Shown piece by piece: positions 42,831-54,645 of a DNA stretch of 64,000 bases. The first letter of the stretch is position 1. The number at the start of each line of letters is the position of its first letter. The position numbers and the translations under genes were made by a program. The stretch is from Theocolax elegans (lineage: Eukaryota; Arthropoda; Insecta; Hymenoptera; Cerocephalidae), in assembly GCA_026168455.1 (NCBI GenBank), contig CM047427.1, positions 57,668,249 through 57,732,248 of the forward strand. Direction: 5' to 3'. The notes under the pieces are model-generated. The model saw only the letters and a program-made list of their open reading frames with translations, did not search any database and was not told where the DNA came from.

Positions 42831-42972
42831 ATTCGAATGGAATTTCATTTTCTTAGGTCGTGTCTTGTTATGCTCAGGCAGCGGTCATTCCGATGTAAGC
42901 GCTATTGCTATTGTTGTTGTTATCATATAAGTTAGCCCCTTTTCTTTAAGCAGTGATTCTTTCAAGCTCACA

Positions 42973-45023
42973 ATGGAAAGACGTGTTGTACGACGTATCC
43001 CGAATTTTACGTTTCGCGAATATGCCGACATTGTTTTTATGTATGGTCGAGCTAATGGAAATGCTGTTGTGGCTGCTCGTATGTACCGTGAGCGATTTCC
43101 AAATCGGCGTCATCCAGATTGGCAAACTTTCATTCGAACGTATAGACGTTTACGCGAAAATGGAAATGTGCACCGCGACGTGCGGATGCTGGCCCTGCTC
43201 GTCGAGTTCTTCGACCAGCAATGGAGGAGCGGATCGAGAGGATTTTCGAAGAAGACCCTAGTACAAGTTCTCGTGCAGTGAGCCGTCAAGTAGGTGTATT
43301 TCACAGTCGCGTCCATGTCAGCATACGGGGAACGGGAAGGCACCCGTACCATTTTACTAGAGTGCAGGAGCTTTTTCCAAGAGACTTTGCTGCCCGGGTT
43401 TATTTTTGCGCTGGCCTCTTGGCTCAAGTTCGTGTAAATCCGGACTTTCTGAATAACATCTTTTGGACGGATGAGAGTACATTTACTCGAGATGGCACAG
43501 TCAACCAGCACAACAGTCACTACTGGTCCGTAGAAAATCCTCGAGTCACTAGGCAAACGAAGCATCAGTACACGTGGTCTATCAACGTCTGGGCTGGAAT
43601 AATAGACGGCCAAATCGTAAGTACATAAATTCTTAATTTAATTTAGTACTTTACTTCAATAGTTTTTGATTCCACGCGATCCTTTTAGAATCAATCACAA
43701 TAATAAATTCAATAATATTAATTAAATAGCTTCCCCCGTAATGCACTTGCTACGCATTTGCATAATAGGCACGACCGCTTTATATTCAACGAAAAAGTGC
43801 TCGTATTTCCAGCCAATGCACAGGATCGGGAAACAAAAAAAAACCGCTGACAATTCATTGGCACGTAGCTTCCTGCAACTAAATTTGTAGTTCCAATAAA
43901 TAAAATTTTGTTTGAATATACAGTATATTAATTCTTTTATTACTGTTTCAAATATCATATAAAATATTATAAAAAGTCATGATACATGTTCCAAACACCT
44001 GATCAAGAAATTTTATTAAATATCACAATACCTACTTATGCTAAATTTATGAATTTTATTATTTTTTAAATGTAGGTAATTTAATGCTCGCTCAGGTGCA
44101 CTATTGATCATTTCATTACATTCACTATATCATTAAAAAAAATTTGCAAAAATTAAAAAATGTCTAAAAAATGGCTAAAAAATGGTTAAAATAAAAAAAA
44201 AATTCCGGAATTCAGAATCATAAAATATAGGTGCATGTAAAATTTGATGCCGATCTAAAAACACATGATTCGAAATCCAAACACCTCAAAACACATTTCT
44301 ATGAAGTTTTACTTGTGTGAGACGAGAATCTCTGTAAATTTTGAGCCTGATTGGTTGAATAGGAAGCGAGTTATCGCGAAGAAGAGATTTTTTGATAACG
44401 AAAATATATGTATGACTCTTCCGCTACGCGGTCGTGCCTAAAAAAGTTATTCCTCTATTATGTAAACAATCGCCTATTTTATAAATAAAAATCTTTGCGA
44501 CTGTGCATGATATTAGTTTTGCTCATGAAGTTCTTGGAAACATTTTGAATCGAAAATAAAAAAATAGTTTTCCGCATAAAAATAGTACAAAAGTTTTAAA
44601 TCTAATAAATTATTGGTCTCGTGTTTATTTTTCAGATCGGTCCTGTTTATCTGCCGCCACGCCTGAACGGACAAGCATATTTGGACTTCTTAATGGAAAC
44701 GTTGCCAGGATTACTGGAAACGCTTCCATTACATAGACGTCTAAATATGCTTTACCAACATGGTGGGGCTCCTGCACACTTTTCGAATGCTGTGAGGGAT
44801 TTTCTTAATCGCACATATCCGGACCGGTGGATTGGTAGGAATGGACCAATTTTATGGCCACCACGATCTCCTGATCTGACCCCATTAGATTATTTCTATT
44901 TTATAATTATTAGAACATGTCAGGAACAACGAGGACATGGTGCGGAGAGCTGTTTTAAGCCTACAGCGGCGAGCAGAGCTAGCTCTGGAGGTGGAAGGCC
45001 GTCATTTCGAGCAGCTTTTGTAG
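42973..45023 (+). pseudogene. Transposase (DUF4817-type helix-turn-helix, DDE), two exons, decayed
   Basis: Exon 1 (42973-43616) starts MERRVVRRIPNFTFREYADI with the DUF4817-like HTH (FREYADIVFMYGRANGNA, RHPDWQTFIRTYRRLRENG). A frameshift near 43205 moves to the frame of 43221-43616, which has a second HTH, HPYHFTRVQ and the first catalytic block WTDESTFTRDG. GTAAGT at 43617 and TTTATTTTTCAG at 44634 bound a 1018-bp intron; joining restores a continuous frame at GQI|IGPV. Exon 2 has HGGAPAHF, where the family has DGAPAHF, so the second catalytic Asp is Gly. It continues with WPPRSPDLTPLDYF holding the third Asp, then a deletion near 44900 and a shifted but recognisable C-terminal VEGRHFEQLL to TAG at 45021. 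It cannot be active. Confidence 0.8.
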
Positions 45024-45563
45024 TATTTTTTTTATTTTTTTTTTATTATTAAAAAATTATTAAGAAAATTAAATTATTTATTATCTATTCCTTATCCCCG
45101 TTTTATTAATTTATTATCATTTAATTGATCTATTACCTTTTTTTATTTATTAACTTTATTAATTAAATAATGTATTTATTTATTAATTAATTTATTAATT
45201 AATTAATGTATTTATTTATTTATGATTTTATTTATTAACATAATTAATTAATTTATTTATTTATTTATTGCGCTCGCTGCCCACATGCGCCTTATTCGCA
45301 TGTGCAAGGTGCTACCATATTTCGGTGGTCGGTGGAAACCGACCATTATTTCCCCTCTCTACTAACTGACGAAAATTAACCCCGCCCATCGCCGCTTATC
45401 ACCGCCCATCCGGGCCTTCTCGCGCGCTGATTGGTCGGTTTATAATTAACAATAGTTCCTTTCCTATTGGTCAGATCAAAAAATGGAAGAAAGCTTTTTT
45501 TCTTAAAATTTTGCGCTCTATCCGATGGTATGTTTATGTGTACGAATTACAATACACCCTGTA

Positions 45564-46031
45564 TATTGATAAATTACAAATATCATTTATATTTATTATT
45601 TACTGATAAATATTATTTATTCATAATTGAATTAGTAATTATATTATCGAAACAAAGAAATAACGAATAAATAAAGGCATTTCAAAAAGCGAAAATGACA
45701 AAATTGTTTAGATTGTTTATTTAATAAAAAAATTATTATTTTACTTGGTTATTGTTTAACACAAAACCAGATATCTATAGACTTTAGATATATTTTGAAA
45801 AACGAAAAGATAAAATAATAATTAAATCCCTTTTGAAATGCGAAAGATTACAAAAAATATTAATATTGTTTATTTAATCAAAATAATAATTATACATGGT
45901 TATTGTTTATGCAATATCACATTCATAGACTTTAGATAAACTCGAAAAAAGCAAACAAAAATCAAGCTCTAAAAATAATGTTGCAAAAATAAAGCATTTA
46001 GTTCGGAAAGACCGATAATTATATATAAAAA
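45564..46031. other. AT-rich stretch with a short internal repeat
   Basis: TTGTTTATTTAAT(A/C)AAAA and GGTTATTGTTTA(A/T) recur at about 45705-45755 and 45868-45915, a direct repeat of about 100 bp. No gene. Confidence 0.5.
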
Positions 46032-46322
46032 TCAAGCTTGTTTACAATCGCGAAAAATTGTCAGCAGGAGGCCTAGGCCGAGTCGTCGAGTCGTTATTTG
46101 AGGTTGAGTATCGCAAAAAAATACCCAGCTATCCAGTGTTTGGTGGCGTCCAACTTCAAGGTTATGTTTGATACCATATAGATCGTCGTCTTTGAAAATA
46201 ATATCCAACGCCAAACAAATATACATAATTGTAATCTCTACCGAAGGAACTGCAAACAAATCATGTGTGATGGATGTCGGGCTATCTTGTAGGTGAGAAA
46301 TTAACTGATTGACCGTAATCAT
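46032..46322 (-). CDS. Unrecognised 96-codon frame in a diverged repeat
   Basis: The translation begins MITVNQLISHLQDSPTS and has no family I know. A second diverged copy of the DNA (46756-47046, about 80 percent identical by eye) keeps parts of this frame (TVNRLIF, QDSPTSFTHNL) but has stops. That could mean a decayed coding repeat, or simply two copies of a non-coding repeat. Confidence 0.25.
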   Translation of the reverse strand: MITVNQLISHLQDSPTSITHDLFAVPSVEITIMYICLALDIIFKDDDLYGIKHNLEVGRHQTLDSWVFFCDTQPQITTRRLGLGLLLTIFRDCKQA

Positions 46323-47046
46323 GAGAGTTGTGTTTATAGGTTAGGTTACTGATTTTTCCCTTCAATTATTGCATTGATTATCATACAAAAAATTTTTTAG
46401 GTACTTCCAGGTTAATATCAAAGTGAAGTGATTGAAATTCATTTGGTCTTTCTTAATATAAGTAACTTCCAGTTACTAATAGATAGCTACGACACACATG
46501 AAATTTTCGAATTAACAGTAATACAATTGCCAATTGGACCTCGAACAGCTATCTATAATAGCAATGGAATTTCTATCTAACTGCTTGTTACAGTAGCCAT
46601 AGGATCTCTACCTATGGCTTGGTTACTGTCCTTATTTACGTCCACTAATCATCTACCAAACCCAAGTACTTCAATTAATGCACCGGCTTTTGTCTATATT
46701 AGTAATTAAGCAGTCCATATACGAGAAATTTCAAGTACTCCTTGCATACACATAATAAAGGTTATGTTTGATTGCATACATATTATTATCTTTGGAAATA
46801 ATACCCAACGCCAAACCATTATGCAGATCTTATTCTCTACCTAAAGAAGTGCAATCAAATTATGTGTGAAGGATGTAGGACTATCTTGTGAGTAAAAAAT
46901 TAACCGATTGACCGTAATTATGAGAGTTGCGTATTGTAAATTAGGTTATTGTTCTTACTCTTCAATTAATGCATCGGTTTTCTTTTATATGTGTGAATGA
47001 TTAGTTCATGTAAAAAAACTTTTTAGGTACTTCCATGTTAATGTCG
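46150..47046. repeat. Diverged direct repeat, about 290-bp unit, two copies
   Basis: 46150-46440 matches 46756-47046 through AAGGTTATGTTTGAT, ATAAT(A/C)(C/T)CCAACGCCAAA, GGACTATCTTGT and TTAGGTACTTCCA(G/T)GTTAAT. Substitutions and small indels are scattered, so this is old, unlike the homopolymer-only duplications elsewhere. Confidence 0.75.
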
Positions 47047-47329
47047 AAGTGTAATCCCTAAAATTTGTACATCCCTGTCAGTGGTCGGAATAGGATTGAA
47101 GTTTCGTAGAACATTCATAGAATCTTCTACTAAGTGCAGTCTGCGATGATAATGGATCCTTTATATATCTGCTGTCTACTAGTTAACTAGTCCTGCATCT
47201 AACTACTCTTTGCGATGCCCATGTCAAGACCACCTAGCGCTTAGCTACGATGCCAATATAAATTTTTATTAAGTAGATTTGGGTAAAATAAGGTAATTCA
47301 CATAATGATTGCATTGAACAGCATATCAG

Positions 47330-47940
47330 ATGCAGAAAACGAATGCATGAAAAGCGTAGTAATACTATCAAAAACGTTTTACTAAAAGAAAAGTGTACCA
47401 TTAGCTCTCAAATTAATTATTGATCAAATTATTCGTTAACAATTTCTTGCATCGTCAGTGTTTTAAAAAGCAACCAAAACGATTGCATGAAAAATGTATA
47501 GCAGTAGTTGTCAAATTAATATTGTAATAATTTTGGTTTCAAAATTCCTGCATCGTCTGCGTATCAAAATGCAGAAAACGATTGTGTGGAAAATGTGTAG
47601 TAGCAGTTGCCAAAACGATTATTGTAAAATTATTTGGTAACAATTCGTGCATCGTCTGCCTAACAAAATGCAGAAAACGATCGCATAGAATTGTGTATAG
47701 CAATAGTTGTTAAATTGATTATTGTAATAATTTCGGTTTCAAATTCCTGCATCGTCTGCGTCTCTAAATGCAGAAAACGATTGCACGGAAAATATAGTAA
47801 TAAATATCAAATTATGTTTGTAAAAATTAAGTTGTAAAATTCTTGCATCGCCTGCGTATCAAAATACAAAAATCAATTGCATGGAAAATGTATAGCAATT
47901 GTTGTCAAAATGCTTATTGTAAAAATTCTGATTAAAAAAT
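47330..47940. repeat. Satellite-like tandem repeat, about 105-bp unit, six copies
   Basis: Units begin near GCAGAAAACGATTGCATGGA and contain CCTGCATCGTCTGCGTATC about 85 bases later. Starts are near 47333, 47470, 47571, 47670, 47771 and 47866. Copies differ by 15-25 percent, so the array is old. Confidence 0.8.
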
Positions 47941-48139
47941 CCCGGATTGAATTAATGGTTTTGTGTTAAATAATCCAATCTATAAAAGTTATTTGTGAAA
48001 GAATATGATAGCTGGAATGTACTATTGACGCCATCTACTGTGAGGTTATAGATTAATATAATTTTTCAACGGATGATGGCGCTACTAGTACATTACAGCT
48101 TACTACAGTACCGACGCTTCGTCGATAGATTTTTACTAT

Positions 48140-48305
48140 GGCACCCCCTTAAAGGTTATAAATGATTGCTCCGAAAGAGCTGTACAACTTTCTCAAGAGT
48201 ACATAAATGTATTGACTAAAGACGAGCAGCAAAAGCAATTCTTATACAATGTGTTATCGAATATGATAAAGAATTTTCTAATGCAAGTAAAAAAAGTTTA
48301 GTCAA
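48140..48305 (+). pseudogene. Short coding relic, transposon-associated type
   Basis: The frame NDCSERAVQLSQEYINVLTK followed by DEQQKQFLYNVLSN resembles a C-terminal segment often seen in insect and cnidarian repeat-encoded proteins with the pattern ND(x)AERGV...LTKDEEQKQ. That comparison is from memory and cannot be pinned to a named family. It stops at about 48300 and has no neighbours in frame. Confidence 0.35.
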
Positions 48306-50758
48306 AAAGCTGAGGAAATCGTAGATTTTATGTAAAGTTCCGACTATTACCACTATTATATATCTATTTCACGTAAATATAAGTCATACAGTAAGTTATA
48401 TTTTAAATAAATGTTTTTTCAAACAAATCCAATACTGATATATTTCTTTTCGACTTTTAATACTTCCTTAATTAGTTCCTTACAAAAGTATTGACTTTCA
48501 CAGATTTGATACCTGGCTTTTTTACTGAACTTAATTCGGCTGCATGTAGGTCCCAAAGCTGTCTAGAAAGACGTTTAAAAAAAGAAAACAAAGGTATTAG
48601 GGTTTACTTTTGAAATGAATATAATGTGTTAACCTTTTTTTATGTAGGGATTGCTATAAATGATTAACTAAATTGTTTCTCTGTAAAACAAAGTTTATTT
48701 ATAATTTTATTATTTATCTAATAATTTACACTTCTTATGTAATTGTACAATATCTCTTACCTGTAAAACAAAGAAACGACATTTAAAGCCAATTTATCCT
48801 TTATGCAATTTCCCGTTTTATAGGTAACACAATTTATTATTCAATTCATTATATTTTACTTATGCCACGTTTTATTAATTTATTTCACACGTGTCTATAG
48901 TTTATCTCTTCATATCAGTTTTCCACTTTATCACAGGTTGGTGGTTATCATATTAGCCTACTTAAAAATGCGCGGCAAACTCAAATTCTAAAGAAACGAC
49001 GAAACTTGTATACAAGTGTAATGTCGATTTTCTTTACATGAATATTACAGACATGTTTGTTGGTGTCGTCCAAAACTTCGAAATCTAACCATTCGTAGAC
49101 TCTTGGGGACGGCTGTGAGATTCGAATTTTTTAGATGAATTTTCAAAGTGCAATATCTCAAGATCTAAGAAGTCTAGAAAAACGTGTAAAAAACCAAAAT
49201 AAAGATCTTGGCCTCTACTTTTGAAAGAAACTTTAAAAAAGACCCGCCAATTAAACACGGTACTTAAAAATACATTAAAATGAAAAAATTAGCGATTTTT
49301 TAAAAAAATTGTATACTTCTGGAAATCAAAACTTTTATTCAGAACTTCTTTTATTAATTAAAAAAATTGTTTCTTGATTTTTATACACTATTACAAGTTT
49401 TCACCTTAATAAAGTACAAAAAATGCATATTTAACTGTTAAAAAAATTCTAGAATATAAAGATCGATATAATTGTCAAAAAAAGCTATTTCTGATTACAG
49501 GCAGGGTTTAAACCCTTTCTAGTGAGTATTTTACCATGGGAATCTTATTTTCATTAAGGTGCGGTAGCGCAACCAACGCAAGTATAATGCGTGCTAGCAC
49601 CTATTAGACATCTAGCTGCACTTACGGTTTTTTTATTTTTGAATATTAATATATAATATGTTATTTATGTAACTTTTTATATCATATATTATTTCTTTTT
49701 TAATATTTTTTCAGTTTATTAAGTTGTCGATAAAATATTTAGTAATACTTTAAATAAAACTTCATGTAAATATCTAAGATGTTAAATTTATTTTATCGGC
49801 TATGTATTTTTCGATATCTTTTTCGTCTCCTAATAATTTCAAAATATCTCTCTGAAATGCTCTTCTACTTACCTTGAATAGTACGTATGATTTTTTTAAA
49901 ATTTTTTCATCATTTAATGCATACCATACCCTTTTGTATCAGAATGAACAGCAGAAATAAATAATAAATGGTGGTGAAAATATTATTTCATTATTTTTAG
50001 AAACTGTATAATCTAATCTACTCTCTTACAGAAATTACATTTTCATCGTAAGTATTTAAAAAAAATTTATCATTTATTTTATTAAATTTTTAACATCAAG
50101 TTTTAGGAATAAAAAGTATTTTGAAATAACACCTTCCGCGAAGGTGTGAGAATACGCAAGTATAATGATAATTGTTAACTGATAAATTAAATATCTTCAT
50201 TTCTTGCTTGTATCTTTTTTTCTAGTTAGGAAAGCTTCAAATTTTCAATAACTTAAAATTTGGTATTAAAAGTAGATAAATTGTTATTAAGAAGTTGTTT
50301 GAATAGAAAGCACTGAAATGAAGCGGAATAATCGACAAGTATTTTGTACCACATTGAAAATCTAATATTTTACTTTAATTATTAAGAATAAAATCAAACC
50401 ATGATCACAGTATTCGCAAAAAGTTACTGCAATTGAAAGTACTGAAATCAAAATAAAATCGTCAAGTATTTTGCGCTACATAATAATAAAGAAATGTTTT
50501 AAATTTTATTTACCAATCTTTTTTTTTTTTACATAGCAGTCTTAAGGTTATATAATCATATAAATTTCATTGTATGTAATTAAAATAAATAAAATAATAT
50601 AACTTCATATGTAAAATTTTAGTAAAATTTATATGATAAGTATGTAGTATTTATTTGCAATCGGTTTAATTATGTGTGCTAACGGTTTTTGAATCTAGAG
50701 TTAAAACGTCATAATATAACTTATGTGCAACTAAAACTTATTTCATTAACATTTCTAA
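48306..50758. other. AT-rich stretch without recognisable genes
   Basis: A diverged 60-bp repeat occurs at 48560-48620 and 49165-49230 (TCTAGAAA(G/A)ACGT, TACTTTTGAAA). AGGGTTTAAACCCT near 49504 is a perfect palindrome. Otherwise nothing supportable. Part of it may lie inside the EnSpm-like element, whose left end I could not locate. Confidence 0.45.
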
Positions 50759-50799
50759 GTGATTAATTGTTGTCTAATAAAAGACGTCCGCGTAAAAAT

Positions 50800-51015
50800 A
50801 AAAGTCTGGCTAACATCTGGGCAAAGTCTGGTCTATAAAAGTCTGACAAAAGTCTGGCTAGTAAGACGATCCCAGACTTTACAAATAATATTTTTAAAAG
50901 TCTGGGAAATAGTCACCAGACTTTTTCCAATACTTTTTCCCAGATGTTCTATAACTGCTGCAAAAAGTCTGGGAAAAATTACCAGATATTTGTACAGACT
51001 TTATACAAGACATTT
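50800..51015. repeat. Subterminal AAGTCTGG repeats of the EnSpm-like element
   Basis: AAGTCTGG or close variants occur about eight times, several in reverse orientation (CCAGACTT near 50868 and 50917). EnSpm/CACTA transposons typically carry short subterminal motifs in both orientations that bind transposase. They lie just downstream of the transposase stop, which fits. Frames across this block are repeat artefacts. Confidence 0.6.
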
Positions 51016-51171
51016 CCCAAGATTACACCCAAGATTTTATTGTACTTTTAATGTCTGCGAAAAAATATCTAGATGATTTTTATACACAAATCTTTAACAA
51101 ATATATACTTTTAAAGTATAGATATTTTGTAAATGAACATTACAAATACATGTGTATATATTTACATTTTA

Positions 51172-54100
51172 TTATTCTTTCTCAAGTTCACTATTAGGTT
51201 GAATTATGTACAACGTTTCATTACTAGTAACAATAAAATATACATTTATAATATCTTGTACGTTAATTAAAACATAAGTATTAGTTACATCGCATAAATA
51301 CATATTTGGTAAGTAAGATGCCGTAAATTCGCAAAAAAACGCTTCTTGGCAATTACATTTTTTAACTATAACAAAAGTTAAGCAATTGGTGTTACAGGTA
51401 TTGCAAGGATTACTACAATAACATTTACACACTGTAATTAATGTGTCAATGATTCCAATTTGCAGTGTGTTGCCCATTTTAAATTGAATAATAGATGAAT
51501 TTGTTTTTTTTCTTTGTGCACATAATTCAGTTTCATAATATTTATTATCTTTTAATAATCTATTCAAAATATGGCATTTATTAGCATCTATTACGATTTC
51601 GTTATCAGCAAATAGATTGACTAAATACAAAGGCAAAGTTTGGACCTTTTTTGGAGCACCTATTATAAAAATATTATCAGAAATTAATTTTGCTTTATAA
51701 CGGTGAGTACCAGATTGCTCAATTTTTTTACAAAAATAATGTACATCACTTTCAGGTCGAACTATTTTATCTTTCATTTCCGATAAAGTTAAAAATGTTG
51801 TTACTGATGAACATATTTGAAGATCAGGTTTATTCGAACCATGTACGTACGATTTTAAAATACCATTCATGTTCTCAAATGGAAAACATGTCGTTACCCA
51901 CAGTGGACCAAATTTCTTAACCTCATCCGGAAGATGTAATAATAAGTGTAAATTACACGTTGAATATATTTGCCCGTATATGCATATAAATCTTTTAACA
52001 TATTCTGTTAATAAACGTCGAGCTGTCTCTATATTTTCTTCACTTACACTCGAAGAATTTAAAAGTCTTATACTATGCACTAAAAGGACATGATGATTAT
52101 AATACAGATTACTCATAAAATCTTTTAGTACAGGTAAACTGTATATTAACAGAAATAATTTCAATTCCGAAGTTTTCCAATAAGTATACTCTGAAATCGT
52201 CCGAGGTAATCTTTGTGTACAAGAAGGAGGAGTGAGAGATTTAATCTTTTTATCGATTACATTTATACATTCACTTAATGAAAAACTGTTGTTTTTATAA
52301 TCCGAATCAAACCAAAGTGACAGTAATTTTTTGGTTACACCTTGGTACACACAATGCATTGTATCAATAGCTATTGAATTTGCATAATCGTGTACGATAA
52401 GACTTAAAACGGTTGGTCCTTTCACGCCAAAAATATATTGCCCTGCTGTATGAGCTTGTCTTGCCTGTAAATTTGTCTCTTCCATCGTACGTAATTCTAG
52501 GTTATTTTTAAACGGATATGTTTGCACATGATCGATTCTTTCGGTTTCTATTTTACAATTTGGACAACCATGAATTGAATTATATTGCTTTCTGTTCAAA
52601 AATAACGCCTTTGCAGGTAAGTCACATGTTCCACAAACTATCATTCCTCTGATTCGTACTGAACCAGGAATTTCAAAATCTACACCCAAATACAAGTCTT
52701 GTAAATCGTTTCTAAAAACATTCATAAACAAATTAGGTGATGGCTTACACGGACCAACCCAAACACCTGCTAAAATCATATTTTCCTTTTTTACTCGCAA
52801 ATTATAAGGCAATTCATTTATTGACAAGAAAAAAGGCCAGATACTAATTTTAGAGGAATTAAATAAAGCAACACCATCAGTATTCCACGTAAACGTAATG
52901 TTATTCTCGTTATTTTTCAAGAATTCTTCTGGTAATGAATCGTATATCGAGCCATCAAATATATCTTCATAGTGCATATCATTTTTCTTTGTTCTGGTAA
53001 ATCGATAATTTAATTTCTCTTTAAATCCTGTACGTTTGAACATTGAAATTAATTGTTTAATAATAGATATTTCTAAAAAATAACTATTAGAGGAATCACA
53101 GTTACATTTTTCACAAAATTTTTCGCTTAACTTTGTTAAACAATTCGTACAGTAAAAATGACGAATCAGAGGCGCATTGAAATTAGCAAAAAATTTTTTA
53201 AACTTGTAAAGAGATTTAACGCACTTATTTGGTGCGATACAGTGTAGTTCTATAAGAGAAAATAAACTTGATAATAATGTTCCAGTAATATTGTGCCTTG
53301 TAGCAACCGTGAAAATAGATAAAATACTTTCACCGATTGTAATTGGAGCTCCGGGGTACAAGGGTTGATTAGAATTTATTATCATCAAGTCATCATCATC
53401 ACTGTCATCAGTAGTTCCAAATCCTTCTTCGCTGCTAGCTGATTCTTCATCGGTAGTTGACCATATTAATTGTTCTTCAGCTTCTAAAAATACTCTTTCT
53501 TGTTCCTCACGATTTGAAACTTCTTCAGCTGATATCATTAAAATAAAAAAGTAAGAGTTCAAGTAAAAGTACTCATACAAATAAAACATATATAAGTTTA
53601 ATAGTACATTTCTATTTTTTAACACGACGTGAGAAACTCGATTTAGTGTTTAATAGAACAAAATTCATTAAAATATACTTCGAATACTTTTAAAACGCAG
53701 TTTTTTTACTATAACTATGCTTTCTCTTTCGAGGCAACAGTTTATTTAAATTTTGTAATAAATTGCTTACCGTCAATCTCATCTGAACATTCATTGAAAA
53801 TTGGAGGTTCAGCGTCGCTCTCATTCGAATCGTCAAAATCTATATAGGTACAAGTTTCAAAGATTTATGTACATAACTTTTTATTTATACAATAAGAAAA
53901 AGCATAAAAACTTCATACATCTTTATATTCTACAAACATTTTTTTAGTTGTTTACTACATTCAATAAGTAAAATAATGTAGGTTATTATTTGATGTAACA
54001 TGTTCTATAAAGACTTTTAATTATAACTGCGATTTTGAAGATTTTAAATATTCTTATGTAAAATTCTATTATTTATAAAACTTATTACTTGTAAAATTGT

Positions 54101-54284
54101 ACTTACTATTATGCGCATTTGAATCCTTATTAAGCTCGTAAGCTTCAACGGAGTTGTCACTTACATCGTTCGAATTTGTATCCGATTCTTCGGTATCAGA
54201 CGTAGAATTCTGGCGATATTTTTTTATAATTTTATACTGTTCTGCTCGACTGTATTGATTTAAATTTAATTTTCGCTTTTTCAT
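51172..54284 (-). CDS. EnSpm/CACTA-like transposase, three exons, 867 aa predicted
   Basis: Exon 1 is 54284-54107, exon 2 53839-53771, exon 3 53528-51172. Donors GTAAGT and GTAAGC and AG acceptors are in place, and the phases join cleanly (59 codons + split codon + 22 codons + split codon + 784 codons). The N-terminus is basic, then rich in Ser/Asp/Glu. A Cys-rich patch (CTNC...CEKCNC) precedes the transposase domain with NTDGVALFNSS, the WPFFLSINELP line, GPCKPSPNLFM, a CGTCDLPAKA/HGCPNCK block, IDTMHCVYQGV and GPLWVTTCFPFENMNG, as in animal EnSpm-type (Tnp2-like) transposases. The C-terminus has a further CxCxC cluster. No stop or frameshift is present. It would cut and rejoin the element ends in the nucleus. 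Confidence 0.8.
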
Positions 54285-54495
54285 AGCGACTACTTATAAT
54301 GTGCAAAAAATTTCTTTCAGCTTGTTTTTATTTGCATTTGACAAAGTAAATATTTGTTCGATAATATAAGTGAACATATCTATTAAATGAAATAGAGTTT
54401 ATTTATTTATCATTCTTTTAAAACAATAGAGTAAAGTTGTTGCATAACCTTAATTTTTTGTATTGAGTTCTTGCTATTGATTAGTACGATCTACA
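54285..54495. promoter_or_regulatory. Putative bidirectional promoter region of the EnSpm-like element
   Basis: A 211-bp AT-rich gap lies between the divergent start codons of the transposase (minus) and the second gene (plus). TATA-like words are present (CTTATAATG near 54295) but no single promoter can be proven. Confidence 0.35.
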
Positions 54496-54639
54496 ATGTT
54501 CCATCTTGTGCTATGGGTAGAGGCTAAGCCTAAAACAACTAACGTGATTGACGAAAAGGAATTAAAAATTGGTAAACGTAAAACTAGTGCAAAATGGGAA
54601 ACGCAGTGGCACGAAGTAAAAATAATAGTTAGCAGTGGT
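54496..54639 (+). pseudogene. First exon of a second EnSpm-linked gene, cut off by LTR insertion
   Basis: The frame MFHLVLWVEAKPKT continues through KRKTSAKWETQWHEVKII to a GTAAGT donor at 54638. The pattern (hydrophobic start with LW, then AKW...QWHEVKI) resembles the N-terminal domain of BEN-type proteins that accompany such transposases in animals; that is an inference. Six bases after the donor the Gypsy LTR begins (54646), so the remaining exons are outside the window or lost. Confidence 0.5.
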
Positions 54640-54645
54640 AAGTAT

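Larger units (their letters stand above)
41757..45561 (+). mobile_element. Tc1/mariner-superfamily-like DNA transposon with long TIRs
   Basis: Ends read CAGGGTGTTTTGTAATTCGT at 41757 and the reverse complement of CAGGGTGTATTGTAATTCGT at 45561. TA flanks each side (41755-41756, 45562-45563), the target duplication typical of this superfamily. The TIRs are about 290 bp (41757-42048; 45270-45561), roughly 95 percent identical by eye, and contain GC-rich GGGCGG-type words. Inside are long (AAAT)n-like stretches (42045-42830; 45060-45270) and a decayed transposase with one intron. Confidence 0.85.

Noticed and set aside
50759..51076. 105-codon plus frame
   Set aside because: It is made by the AAGTCTGG repeats, translating as repeated KVW/SL words.
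53530..53625. N-terminal 32 residues of the open frame of the EnSpm transposase
   Set aside because: The hydrophobic stretch read there is intron sequence; an acceptor at 53529-53530 and two upstream exons give a better gene.
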